This document shows positions 1-7,938 of a stretch of 64,000 nt of DNA, one piece after another. Below the pieces are notes generated by a model, which saw only the letters and a list, made by a program, of their open reading frames with translations, did no database searches and was not told the origin of the DNA. This stretch comes from Cryobacterium sp. SO2 (lineage in GTDB: Bacteria > Actinomycetota > Actinomycetes > Actinomycetales > Microbacteriaceae), in NCBI RefSeq assembly GCF_026151165.2, contig NZ_CP117849.1, positions 4,033,437 through 4,097,436 of the forward strand, written 5' to 3'. The number at the start of each line of letters is the position of its first letter. Within the stretch, counting starts at the first letter, position 1. The translations under genes were made by a program, and so were the position numbers.

Positions 1-479
1 ACCTCCTGGCCGTGGAGCCAGGAGGGCGCGAAAGGATTTTCGATGGCGTGAGCGGTGGCATCCGCTGCGGAGAGGGTGATCGTGATCATGAAGTCTGTCG
101 CAGCGAATCCAAGCAGCACCAGCACGAAGAGCTTGCCGGACCACCACGGCAACAGCTTCTCCAGCATCTGGATGGAGCCGGACCCCCTGAAGCTCTCTTC
201 AGCCACACGCCTGTACACAGGCAACGCGCCCAACAGCGTCAGGGCGACCAGCACGATCGTGGCGATGGGCGAGAGCAGGCCTGCCGCAAGGGCGGCGATC
301 GCCGGCTGATAGCCCAGCGTCGAGAAGTAGTCGACGCCGGTCAGGCACATCACCCGCCACCAGGAATGGGTCCTTTCCACGGTGGCAGCATGCGGACCCA
401 CCCGATTGCCCAGTCGGTCGCCGCTGTCCTGTAACAGCCATGCCTTCACGTTCGTGGCCGAAGCTCGCGGTTTGTTCAC
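1..479 (-). CDS. Amino-acid-transporter-like membrane protein, N-terminal part (cut by window edge)
   Basis: Only the first ~160 residues are present; the gene runs off the left edge. After a hydrophilic N-terminus the protein has a stretch reading TGVDYFSTLGYQPAIAA, then strongly hydrophobic segments (around SPIATIVLVALTLLGALPVY and GKLFVLVLLGFAATDFMITI), as in APC-type amino acid permeases of actinobacteria. It would sit in the cytoplasmic membrane; its substrate cannot be told. The start is uncertain: an in-frame TAA lies just upstream, and GTG codons at 479 or 449 are the candidates. Neither has a clear ribosome binding site. The call rests on membrane pattern and remembered family sequence only. 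Confidence 0.6.
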   Translation of the reverse strand, partial: MNKPRASATNVKAWLLQDSGDRLGNRVGPHAATVERTHSWWRVMCLTGVDYFSTLGYQPAIAALAAGLLSPIATIVLVALTLLGALPVYRRVAEESFRGSGSIQMLEKLLPWWSGKLFVLVLLGFAATDFMITITLSAADATAHAIENPFAPSWLHGQE

Positions 480-554
480 GAGCACAGATTACGCCACACG
501 ATTCACGGCTAGGGCCGCTTCGTGGACGAGCGCTTCCCGGGGCGGCTGCGCCGG

Positions 555-2567
555 CTAGTCCTCCCGGATCACGGCGACACCGCCGGCCGGCAGCGGCACC
601 CGCGCCTCGCACCGGTGGCCGGTGAGCAGGTCGGTGCCGCTGGCCTCGGCCCAGCCCTCCGTTGCCGTGTGATTGAGCAGGAACAGGTAGGAGCCGGCAG
701 CCGACGTGCGCCGCACCGCTTCGACGCCGGGCGAGACCCGGGCGGCCGGCGTGACGCCGGACTCATCCAGCACCCGGTCGAGGAATTCGGCCAGACCGGC
801 CGGGTGCAGGTCGGTGGAGAGGTACCAGGCGGATCCGCCGCCGTCGAAGGCCCGGCGGGTGACGGCAGGGTAGCCGGCGACGTCGCCGGAGCTGTAGCGG
901 GCGATCACCTCGGCATCGGGGGCGTGCACGAGTTCGCTCGAGCGCATGCCGCTCCAGCCGTTATCGAGTTCGACCGTCTCATCGGGGGTGAGCGGGTAGA
1001 ACTCCTCACTCCAGGCGCCGAGCAGGTCGCGGAAGGCGCCGGGGTAGCCGCCGGTGATGACGGTGTTGCGTTCGTCGACGATGCCGGAGAACCAGGTCAC
1101 CACGACAGTGCCGCCGGCCCGGGCGAAGTCGGCCACAGCCTGGGCGTTCTCTGCCGAGACCAGGAACAGGCCGGGCACGACGACGAGCTTGTAGCCGGCG
1201 AGGTCGTGCCAGGCCGGGAGCACGTCGACCGTCACGGCCTTCTCGAAGAGGGCGCTGTGGATGGCGCGGGCCGTGTCGGCGTAGACCGGGTTGTTGGTGG
1301 GTTTGAGACCGCTTTTCAGCGCCCAGCCGGCCTCGTTGTCGTGCAGCAGGGCCACCTGCGCGCCGGCCACCGTGCTGCCCGTCACCTCGGCCAGCCGGCC
1401 GAGGTGGCCGCCGAGGGTGGTGATGTCGCGGAAGATCCGGGAGTCCCGGCCGGCGTGCGGGAGCATCGCGGAGTGGAACTGTTCGGTACCGGACTTCGAC
1501 GCTCGCCACTGGAAGTACATCACGCTGTCGGAGCCTCGAGCCAGGTGCGCCAGGGCGTGCCGGATCAGCTCGCCCGGCTTCTTGGCCTGGTTGATGGCAT
1601 GCCAGCTGGCGGCGCCGGCGGCGTGCTCCATCAGCATCCACGGGCCGCCACCGGAGATGCCGCGCATCCGGTCGCCGCTGAAGGCGAGCTCCTGGTGCCG
1701 CAGCGGGTCGGGGCCGTAGGTGTAGTGGTCGTTCGCCACGATGTCCACGTGCGGCGCCCAGCGGGCGTAGTCCACCACATCCGGCCCCAGGCCCACCATG
1801 AAGTTCGTGGTCACCGGCACGGCGGGGGTGTGCCGGCGCAGCACCGCCTTCTCGGCGAGGTACTGGTCGAGCAGCGCCTCGGAGGAGAACCTCTCGTAGT
1901 CCAGCAGCTGCCCGGGGTTGTGCGCGGTCTTGCTGCTCGGCGTGGTGACCTCCTCGAACGACGAGTAGCTGTTGCCCCAGAAGCTCATGCCCCAGGCCTC
2001 GTTGAGCGCGTCGACGGTGCCGTAGCGGTGCTGCACCCAGCGGCGGAAGTGCTCGTTCGACACCGGGCAGTGGCAGCGGGCGTTGCCGCCGCCGAGCTCG
2101 TTGCCCACGTGCCACATGGCGAGGGCGGGGTGGTCGGCCACGTGCTCGGCGAGCGCCTCGACGATCCGCAGCGAGAAGGCGCGGTAGACCGGCGACGACG
2201 GGCAGAAGCCGTTGCGTCCGCCGGGGGCGAGCGGATGCCCGAACTCGTCCTGCGGCAGGATCTCGGGGTGCAGTCGGTGCAACCACATCGGCACCGCGGC
2301 CGTGGGCGTGGCGAGGTCCACCCGGATCCCGTTGGCATGCAGCAGGTCGAGCATCTCGTCGATCCAGCCGAAGTCGAACCGGCCGTCCAGCGGTTCGTGC
2401 TTGATCCAGGAGAAGACGCCGAGGGTGACGAGGTTCACCCCCACCTCCCGCATCAGCCGCAGGTCTTCGAGCACGGTCTCGCGCGGCCACTGCTCCGGGC
2501 TGTAGTCACCGCCGAACGAGAGGGCATCGGTGGGCCAGGCGGCGGCAGGTCGGGCGTCGGTGGGCAT
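555..2567 (-). CDS. Beta-galactosidase, GH42 family
   Basis: Hydrolyses terminal beta-galactosides, acting in the cytoplasm since no signal peptide is visible. 670 residues, normal for GH42. The N-terminal TIM barrel starts at DYSPEQWP (about residue 21). The acid/base glutamate is in HVGNELGG (about residue 157) and the nucleophile is expected in LMEHAAG, followed by the QWRASKSG region. Cysteines at FCPSS and CHC fit the family's metal cluster. The ATG at 2567 was chosen over a start 51 bases upstream because AGGAGA lies 5-6 bases before it. It is divergent from the GH1 gene, so the two probably form one sugar-use locus, although no transporter or regulator is present here. Confidence 0.93.
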   Translation of the reverse strand: MPTDARPAAAWPTDALSFGGDYSPEQWPRETVLEDLRLMREVGVNLVTLGVFSWIKHEPLDGRFDFGWIDEMLDLLHANGIRVDLATPTAAVPMWLHRLHPEILPQDEFGHPLAPGGRNGFCPSSPVYRAFSLRIVEALAEHVADHPALAMWHVGNELGGGNARCHCPVSNEHFRRWVQHRYGTVDALNEAWGMSFWGNSYSSFEEVTTPSSKTAHNPGQLLDYERFSSEALLDQYLAEKAVLRRHTPAVPVTTNFMVGLGPDVVDYARWAPHVDIVANDHYTYGPDPLRHQELAFSGDRMRGISGGGPWMLMEHAAGAASWHAINQAKKPGELIRHALAHLARGSDSVMYFQWRASKSGTEQFHSAMLPHAGRDSRIFRDITTLGGHLGRLAEVTGSTVAGAQVALLHDNEAGWALKSGLKPTNNPVYADTARAIHSALFEKAVTVDVLPAWHDLAGYKLVVVPGLFLVSAENAQAVADFARAGGTVVVTWFSGIVDERNTVITGGYPGAFRDLLGAWSEEFYPLTPDETVELDNGWSGMRSSELVHAPDAEVIARYSSGDVAGYPAVTRRAFDGGGSAWYLSTDLHPAGLAEFLDRVLDESGVTPAARVSPGVEAVRRTSAAGSYLFLLNHTATEGWAEASGTDLLTGHRCEARVPLPAGGVAVIRED

Positions 2568-2747
2568 GTAATTCTCCTGATCAGCATCGGCCGGAGGGAT
2601 GGGGCAGAGGGGCGGCAACCAGGCCCCGCGTGGGGCGCACCGGTGTTGCTACTTATTTTGGTTGCTTGATAAAGTCTAGTCATCGATGTTTTCGTGCGCC
2701 AGAGAACGCCGGAGAACATCACCAGAAGAGAAACGGACCACTCCCCC
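2568..2747. promoter_or_regulatory. Divergent promoter region between the GH42 and GH1 genes
   Basis: This 180-base gap separates two divergent glycosidase genes. It holds a short AT-rich patch (about 2645-2695, including TTGCTACTTATTTTGG and GATAAAGTCTAGTCATCG) that stands out from the GC-rich surroundings and probably contains promoter elements for one or both genes. I see no confident -35/-10 pair and no clear palindromic operator. Confidence 0.35.
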
Positions 2748-4169
2748 ATGACCGACGGCACCCTCGACTATCGCGACAGCGGCCTGCTCTTCCCGGAATC
2801 GTTCGTGTTCGGCTCGGCCACGGCCGCGTACCAGATCGAGGGCGCCGTCGACGAAGACGGCCGCGGCGTCTCGATCTGGGACACCTTCTCGCACACGCCG
2901 GGCGCCGTTCAGAACGGTGACACCGGCGATGTCGCCGACGACCACTATCACCGGCTCGACGCCGACCTCGACCTCATCGCCGACCTGGGCCTGGACGCGT
3001 ACAGGTTCTCGATCGCCTGGCCCCGCATCCAGCCCACCGGGCGCGGACCCGTGAACGCGGCCGGCCTGGCCTTCTACGAACGCCTCGTCGACGGGCTCCT
3101 CGCCCGCGGCGTGACACCGGTCGTGACCCTGTACCACTGGGACCTGCCGCAGGCCCTCGAGGACGACGGCGGCTGGACGAACCGCGCGACGGCATACGCC
3201 TTCGCCGACTACGCCCGACTGATGGGCGCCGCCCTCGGCGACCGGGTGCCGATCTGGACGACCCTCAATGAGCCCTGGTGCTCGGCCTTCCTCGGCCACG
3301 GCTCCGGCGAGCACGCGCCCGGCCGGCGCGACAACGCCGCCGCGCTCACCGCGGCGCACCACCTCAACCTTGCCCACGGGCTCGGGGTCAGCGCTCTGCG
3401 CGAGGTAGTCCCGGCGGGCACCGAGATCTCGGTCACGCACAACCTGCATGTCATCCGCGGCGATGCGGACTCGGTGCGCCGCATCGAAGGTGTGGGCAAC
3501 CGCATCTTCACCGGCCCCATGCTGCACGGCGCCTACCCGGCCGACCTGCTCCACGACACCCGCGCCATCACCGACTGGTCGTTCGTGCTGCCGGGCGATG
3601 CCGAACTGATCCACCAGCCCATCGACGTGTTGGGCATCAACTACTACAACACCACCCTGGTCGGGCCGGCGACGGGGGCGGCGGATGCGGCCGACTCGGC
3701 CGCCGGGGCCGCCTCACGGGCGTCGGCGTTCCCCGGCACCGACGACATCCCCCGGCTGGAGCAGCCGGGGCCGTTCACCGAGATGGACTGGAACATCGAG
3801 CCGTCCGGGCTGCTTCAACTCCTCGAGGCGATGCGCGACGAGTTCCCCGGCCTGCCGCTGATGGTCACCGAGAACGGGGCGGCATTCGAGGACGTCGCCA
3901 CCGTGGACGCCGACGGGGCCACCCGGGTGCACGACGAGGAGCGGGTCGACTACCTCCGCCGGCACTTCACCGCCGCGCACCGGGCCATCCAGAACGGGGT
4001 GGACCTGCGGGCCTACTTCGTCTGGTCGCTGATGGACAACTTCGAGTGGGCTTACGGGTTCTCGAAGCGGTTCGGCATCGTGCGGGTGGACTATGCGACC
4101 CAGGAACGCACCCTCAAGGACAGCGCCCTCTGGTACCGCCAGCTGATCACGACGCGCCGCCTCCCCTAG
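2748..4169 (+). CDS. Beta-glucosidase/beta-glycosidase, GH1 family
   Basis: Retaining beta-glycosidase of 473 residues, a normal length for cytoplasmic GH1 enzymes. The N-terminal signature FGSATAAYQIEGA is at about residue 21. The acid/base glutamate is E175 in TLNEPW and the nucleophile is E375 in VTENGA. The C-terminal sugar-binding motif WSLMDNFEWAYGF is intact. The ATG at 2748 is preceded by a purine-rich AGAAGAG and starts at the point where homology would begin. Whether it prefers glucosides, galactosides or fucosides cannot be read from the sequence; the GH42 neighbour suggests beta-linked di- or oligosaccharides. Confidence 0.93.
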   Translation: MTDGTLDYRDSGLLFPESFVFGSATAAYQIEGAVDEDGRGVSIWDTFSHTPGAVQNGDTGDVADDHYHRLDADLDLIADLGLDAYRFSIAWPRIQPTGRGPVNAAGLAFYERLVDGLLARGVTPVVTLYHWDLPQALEDDGGWTNRATAYAFADYARLMGAALGDRVPIWTTLNEPWCSAFLGHGSGEHAPGRRDNAAALTAAHHLNLAHGLGVSALREVVPAGTEISVTHNLHVIRGDADSVRRIEGVGNRIFTGPMLHGAYPADLLHDTRAITDWSFVLPGDAELIHQPIDVLGINYYNTTLVGPATGAADAADSAAGAASRASAFPGTDDIPRLEQPGPFTEMDWNIEPSGLLQLLEAMRDEFPGLPLMVTENGAAFEDVATVDADGATRVHDEERVDYLRRHFTAAHRAIQNGVDLRAYFVWSLMDNFEWAYGFSKRFGIVRVDYATQERTLKDSALWYRQLITTRRLP

Positions 4170-4176
4170 CGCCGCG

Positions 4177-4761
4177 TTACTCCTCGGCCTGGGCGTTCCG
4201 GCGCAGGTGCACATCGGTGATGGTCACGTTGACCGCCACGATGTTCAGCTCGGTGTGGTGCAGCAGCGTCGTCGTGATGGCGTCGCGCAGGCGCTGCGCG
4301 GTCTTGGGAATCCGCTCGCCCCAGAAGACGCTGGCCTCGACGTTCACCGTGACCGGGCTGCCCGGCTCGCTCACGTCGCCGTCGAGCTTGCACTTGCCGA
4401 TGAAGGTGCCCGCGACGCCGTCGCCGGCGGACCGGATCAGGCCCCGGACGGCGCCTTCGGTGAGGCTCAGCGACGCCTTAGGCGACGGGTGTGACACCGG
4501 GATACTCCGCCCGGCGCGGGCCTCCCGGTTGATGTTCTTGAGGATGCCGGTGACCCAGCTGTCGTCGCGTTCGGGCTCGGCCGTCACGTCGTCGTCGAGG
4601 ATGTTCTGCGCCATCGAGCGGAACCGGGTGAGCGCGTCCAACGCGATCCGGTGCTCCGGGGCCTTGTTGAGGAAGTCGTCCGGCGGGTTCTCACCGCGGT
4701 CGAGGTAGTCGCTGAGTTTGGCGATGAGGTCCTGGTTCAGGTCATCTGGTGAAGACATCAT
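4177..4761 (-). CDS. Asp23/Gls24-family envelope stress protein with an extra N-terminal domain
   Basis: 194 residues. The C-terminal ~110 residues follow the Asp23/Gls24 pattern: LSLTEGAVRGLIRSA, then alternating strands with VTVNVEASV and a final NIVAVNVTITDVHL that closely matches the end of the Asp23 protein at 5558-6001. The first ~60 residues (LSDYLDRGENPPDDFL...RIALDALTRFRSMAQ) are extra and resemble the helical layout of anti-sigma domains, but without zinc cysteines. The ATG at 4761 overlaps the sigma factor stop as ATGA and has GGAGG seven bases upstream, so the two are translationally coupled. That context makes it a candidate regulator of the sigma factor; this is inference. Confidence 0.75.
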   Translation of the reverse strand: MMSSPDDLNQDLIAKLSDYLDRGENPPDDFLNKAPEHRIALDALTRFRSMAQNILDDDVTAEPERDDSWVTGILKNINREARAGRSIPVSHPSPKASLSLTEGAVRGLIRSAGDGVAGTFIGKCKLDGDVSEPGSPVTVNVEASVFWGERIPKTAQRLRDAITTTLLHHTELNIVAVNVTITDVHLRRNAQAEE

Positions 4762-5330
4762 CGCCATTCCTCCATCTCTTGCATGAGTTTCTGTCTGGCC
4801 CGGGCCAGCAGCCCGCGCACCGTAGACGGAGGCACGTCGAGCTCCTCGGCGATCTCGGCGTAGCTGTGCCCACCGATCTCACGCAGCGTCCAACACTGAC
4901 GCTGTGATTCGCTCAGAGTAGCGAGTGCACGTGTGAGCCGCTCCCTTTGTGACGCGGCTTCGGCCTGCTGGTGCGGCGATTCGGACTCGGGAGCGGGCAC
5001 ATCCCACTCGCCGAGGGGCTGGTCGGACCGGCGCGCACGGATGCGGTCGATGGCCTTGCGGCTCGTGATGCGCATCAGCCAGGCCTTGGTGGCGGCCGGG
5101 TCCTGCAGTTCGGGGAGCCGCTCCCAGGCGGTGATGAAGGTGTCCTGCACCACGTCGTCGGCGTCGCCGTTCGAGCCCAGGATGCGCGTGGCGTAGGCCC
5201 GCATCAGCGGCCCATGCCGCCGGACGAGCACTTCGAAGGCACGCACGTCGCCGTCGATGGCGCGCGCGGCGAGAATCGCGTCGGTGGCGTCGCCGAGTGG
5301 CGAACGCTCATCTGACCCCGTCACTGACAC
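4758..5330 (-). CDS. ECF-type RNA polymerase sigma factor
   Basis: 190 residues with only regions 2 and 4, as in ECF (group 4) sigma factors. Region 2 contains DADDVVQDTFITAWERL; region 4 contains LSESQRQCWTLREIGGHSYAEIAEELDVPP, where the SYAEIAEELDVPPSTVRG part is the helix-turn-helix that binds the -35 element. A linker rich in Pro, Glu and Ser (VPAPESESPHQQAEA) joins them. It is cotranscribed with the Asp23-like gene downstream and divergent from a five-gene Asp23/AmaP/CsbD operon, which is the most likely target besides its own promoter. No typical zinc anti-sigma gene is adjacent. Confidence 0.92.
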   Translation of the reverse strand: MSVTGSDERSPLGDATDAILAARAIDGDVRAFEVLVRRHGPLMRAYATRILGSNGDADDVVQDTFITAWERLPELQDPAATKAWLMRITSRKAIDRIRARRSDQPLGEWDVPAPESESPHQQAEAASQRERLTRALATLSESQRQCWTLREIGGHSYAEIAEELDVPPSTVRGLLARARQKLMQEMEEWR

Positions 5331-5366
5331 CGGAGACCTCTCTCTACTCTTGCCCGCGACTCTTCC

Positions 5367-5393
5367 AATCGTCTATGCCGGATTGTCAATTCC
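5367..5393 (-). promoter_or_regulatory. Possible ECF-type promoter of the sigma factor gene
   Basis: On the minus strand GGAAT (5393-5389) is followed after 17 bases by CGATT (5371-5367), which resembles the GGAAC/CGTT layout of ECF promoters and lies about 35 bases before the sigma start codon. This would fit autoregulation. I did not find a convincing matching copy reading towards the Asp23 gene at 5558, so this is a weak call. Confidence 0.3.
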
Positions 5394-5557
5394 GTGACGA
5401 ACCGGCGGTGAGACGCGTCTGAACAATATCAATGAGTTTCGAGGAGAGAAAATCACCCTGAAGCAATAACCGTGCGACATAGTGACTATCTCACCATCCC
5501 GCTTTTTTGTCACAACAGATCCGCATATGCGCGGCGACCAGCACAGGAGCACTACTC

Positions 5558-6001
5558 ATGAGCAGCACCACCTCCAGCGTCACCCCCGCGACCGGGCCGG
5601 ACGGCACCCGCACGCCCACCGACGCCACCCGCGGCAAGACCGTGATCAACAACAACGTCGTCGCCAAGATCGCCGGACTGGCCGTGCGGGACGTACCCGG
5701 CGTGCACGCCCTCGGCGGCGGCGCCGCGCGCGCGCTCGGCGCCATCCGTGAGGCGATCAGCAGCACCGACCACAGCCAGGGCGTCAGCGTCGACGTCGGC
5801 GAGAGCCAGGTCGCCGTCGACCTGTCGATCGTCGCCGGCTACCCGGTGCCGCTGCAGCAGGTCGCCGAGGATGCCCGCAACGCGGTCATCGAGGCTATCG
5901 AGACCCTTGTTGGCCTGCAGGTCAGCGAGGTGAACGTCACCATCAACGATGTGCACCTGCCCGACGAGACGCACGACACCGACGAGGCCCAGGTCCAGTG
6001 A
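5558..6001 (+). CDS. Asp23/Gls24-family envelope stress response protein
   Basis: 147 residues. The family core starts at GKTVINNNVVAKIAGLAVRDVPGVHAL and ends at VNVTINDVHLPDE, matching the Asp23 domain (Pfam DUF322). In Firmicutes, Asp23 forms a membrane-associated layer held by AmaP and is induced by alkaline or envelope stress; the same role is likely here because two membrane proteins follow in the operon. The ATG at 5558 has AGGAG 7 bases upstream; the in-frame start 51 bases earlier has no such site. The 3' end overlaps the next gene (GTGA). Confidence 0.9.
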   Translation: MSSTTSSVTPATGPDGTRTPTDATRGKTVINNNVVAKIAGLAVRDVPGVHALGGGAARALGAIREAISSTDHSQGVSVDVGESQVAVDLSIVAGYPVPLQQVAEDARNAVIEAIETLVGLQVSEVNVTINDVHLPDETHDTDEAQVQ

Positions 6002-6375
6002 CCGCCGCACCCGTCGACGCCGTACCGCCCGCCACTCAGCGCGGCCTCACCCACATCAGCTCCCGCGCGATGACCCGGGTGGTCTCGGCCGTGGCCGCTG
6101 ACGCCCTCGGCATCGCGCCCAGCCAGGTGTCCGTTGACCTGGCCGACGCCGCCGGGCGCCTGGACGTCACCGTGCGCGCCCCCATCCGGGTACTCCCGCT
6201 CGACCGCGCAGACAGTGCTCCGGATGCCCAGGGCGAGGACAGCATCCTGGCCCGCGCCGAGCAGTCCCAACATCACATCCGCGGCGCGGTGGGCGAGCTC
6301 ACCGGCGCCGACATCGCCGGCGTCACCGTGCGATTGACGAGCGCCCGCATCCGTCTCCCCCGCCGGGTGCGCTGA
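5998..6375 (+). CDS. Second, shorter Asp23-like protein
   Basis: 125 residues, beginning at a GTG that overlaps the upstream stop by four bases, which indicates translational coupling. The order of segments repeats that of Asp23 proteins: a helix around GLTHISSRAMTRVVSAVAADALG, a strand (VSVDLADAAGRLDVTVRAPI), a helix (ARAEQSQHHIRGAVGELTG), and a final strand ADIAGVTVRLTSARI in place of the usual VNVxINDVHL. It is more diverged than its neighbour. It probably forms mixed assemblies with it, since the two genes are adjacent and coupled; this is inference. Confidence 0.72.
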   Translation: MTAAPVDAVPPATQRGLTHISSRAMTRVVSAVAADALGIAPSQVSVDLADAAGRLDVTVRAPIRVLPLDRADSAPDAQGEDSILARAEQSQHHIRGAVGELTGADIAGVTVRLTSARIRLPRRVR

Positions 6376-6416
6376 CCGACCCGCGCCATCCCGGCACCCC
6401 GAACGAACGGCAGACC

Positions 6417-7085
6417 ATGAACGGCACCTTCACCTCAGCGCACGCGGCGGGTACCGCCCCGGCGCGCCTGGCCGTCGCGGTCCCGCAACTGCGCCACCCG
6501 ATGAGCCGGTCCACCCGGTCCACCTACAAGCGCCTGCTCCGCCGCGAGACGCACTCTCCGCGTTCGGTCGTGGCCATCGGACTGGCGTCGGTGATCATCG
6601 CCGGTTGCCTGTATTCCGGCACCGAGCTGGTGCTCGAACTGCTCAACCGCCCCGCGCTGCTGGCCGCGCCCACCGATGTGGTGCGGTACGTGAGCCAGGT
6701 CAATGACATCGCCCCCGCGGCGCTGCTCGCCCTGGGCATCATCGTCGCGATCGCTGGGGCGGCACTGGTGCTGGTGGCGGTACTGCCCGGGCGCCGGGCG
6801 CGCCGTGAGGTCGCCTCCGACCGGGCGGCCGTGGTGGTCGACGACGAGGTGATCGCCGCCTCGCTGGAGCGCCGCGCCGCCGTGGCGGGCAACGTCGCGC
6901 CGGAGAACATCGACGTCACCGTGTCACGGCACCGCGCGACCGTGCAGATCACCCCCGAGTCCGGGACGGCGCCCGACCGGTTCACGGCCGAGAAGGCGAT
7001 CGCGGATGCGCTGGCCTACGACTCGCTGCGGCCGGCCCTGGCGCCCACAGTCGTGATCAACCCGACGGGCCGGGTGAGCGCATGA
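6417..7085 (+). CDS. DUF6286-like membrane protein of the Asp23 operon
   Basis: 222 residues. Two membrane segments are visible, SVVAIGLASVIIAGCLYSG (about residues 51-69) and AALLALGIIVAIAGAALVLVAVLP (about 101-124), followed by a soluble domain of ~100 residues (VVVDDEVIAASLERRAAVAG, then VDVTVSRHRATVQITPES). The layout of two helices plus a small alpha/beta domain is that of AmaP-like anchors and DUF6286 proteins found beside Asp23 genes in actinobacteria. It would anchor the Asp23 proteins at the membrane. The gene overlaps the next one by ATGA. Confidence 0.65.
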   Translation: MNGTFTSAHAAGTAPARLAVAVPQLRHPMSRSTRSTYKRLLRRETHSPRSVVAIGLASVIIAGCLYSGTELVLELLNRPALLAAPTDVVRYVSQVNDIAPAALLALGIIVAIAGAALVLVAVLPGRRARREVASDRAAVVVDDEVIAASLERRAAVAGNVAPENIDVTVSRHRATVQITPESGTAPDRFTAEKAIADALAYDSLRPALAPTVVINPTGRVSA

Positions 7086-7759
7086 ATAACACCAACCGGG
7101 TGCTCAACCGTGCCTTCGTTCTGCTGGTCGGTCTACTCGGGCTCGCTGTCGGCGCCGTCGCCGTCGCCCTCGTTGCCGTGCCCGACTTCCTCCAGGCCTG
7201 GTCGCGCACGGCACCGGATGTTACCGCCGCACTCAGCGACGTGCTGGGGCGCACCGAGGTGGCCGACAGCGGCACGAGTTGGGTGCCGGTGGCCGGCCTC
7301 GCCCTCGCCGCCGCGCTGATCGTGCTGCTGGTCGTGTTCATCGCCCGTCAGGGCCACGGGCACACCGGTCGCCTGATCGAGGCGGCCCCGACCGAGGACG
7401 GGTCCACCATCGTGGACGCGGCGGTGGCCGAACAACTGCTCACCGACGCCCTGCATAACCACGAGGAGTTCGTCACGGTGGCCGTCTCCACCTACCGAGT
7501 GCACGGCACCCCGGTGCTCAAGGTCTCCGCCACCGTGCGCCGCGGTGTCGCGCCGCGGGCCGCCCTCACCATCATCGAGCGAGCCGTGCACGGCCTCGAC
7601 CGGGTGCTCGGCGCAGAGATTCCGGTGCTGGTGCAATTGGGCGGCGGCGTGCGCACCCGGATGTCCGGCCGCGCGCGGTTCCGGTCCACCCCCACCGCCA
7701 ACCCACAGACCTCTCCGACCCCCACCAACCACCCCCTAGAGAAAGAGAGAACACGATGA
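7082..7759 (+). CDS. AmaP-like membrane anchor protein of the Asp23 operon
   Basis: 225 residues. The N-terminus has two predicted membrane helices, LNRAFVLLVGLLGLAVGAVAVALVAVP and VPVAGLALAAALIVLLVVFIA, which then leads into a soluble domain with VDAAVAEQLLTDALHNHEEFVTVAVS and a strand GTPVLKVSATVRRG. The tail (about residues 200-225) is low-complexity, rich in Pro and Thr. This matches the arrangement of alkaline shock response anchor proteins (AmaP) and is second in a pair with the protein before it. Start ATG overlaps the previous stop, and its own stop overlaps the CsbD start, so all five genes appear to be one translationally coupled operon. Confidence 0.65.
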   Translation: MNNTNRVLNRAFVLLVGLLGLAVGAVAVALVAVPDFLQAWSRTAPDVTAALSDVLGRTEVADSGTSWVPVAGLALAAALIVLLVVFIARQGHGHTGRLIEAAPTEDGSTIVDAAVAEQLLTDALHNHEEFVTVAVSTYRVHGTPVLKVSATVRRGVAPRAALTIIERAVHGLDRVLGAEIPVLVQLGGGVRTRMSGRARFRSTPTANPQTSPTPTNHPLEKERTR

Positions 7760-7929
7760 GTGCATCGGACAAGATCGAGAACGCTGCCCAGGACCTCGCC
7801 GGCAAGGCCAAGGAAGCCTTCGGCAAGGCCACCAACGACGACGCCAAGGTCGCCGAAGGCAAGAGCGACCAGGCCGGAGCCGACCTCAAGAAGGCCGGCG
7901 AGAACGTCAAGGACGCGTTCAAGAAGTAA
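7756..7929 (+). CDS. CsbD-family small stress protein
   Basis: 57 residues, highly charged and Ala/Lys rich: SDKIENAAQDLAGKAKEAFG, then GKSDQAGADLKKAGENVKD. This is the CsbD pattern, a small helical protein of unknown biochemical function induced by general stress in many bacteria. It begins with ATG overlapping the stop of the AmaP-like gene (ATGA) with GAAAGAGAG just upstream, so it is the last gene of the Asp23 operon. Its presence here supports the reading of the operon as an envelope or general stress unit. Confidence 0.88.
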   Translation: MSASDKIENAAQDLAGKAKEAFGKATNDDAKVAEGKSDQAGADLKKAGENVKDAFKK

Positions 7930-7938
7930 CCAGCCCCG

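Noticed and set aside
522..2669. 715-residue open frame on the plus strand
   Set aside because: It lies antisense to the GH42 gene, is rich in Gly/Arg/Val/His typical of GC-rich shadow frames, and has no family resemblance.
5331..5557. ECF promoter reading towards the Asp23 gene
   Set aside because: GAAC occurs twice (about 5399 and 5421) but no CGTC/CGTT-like -10 stands at 16-17 bases.
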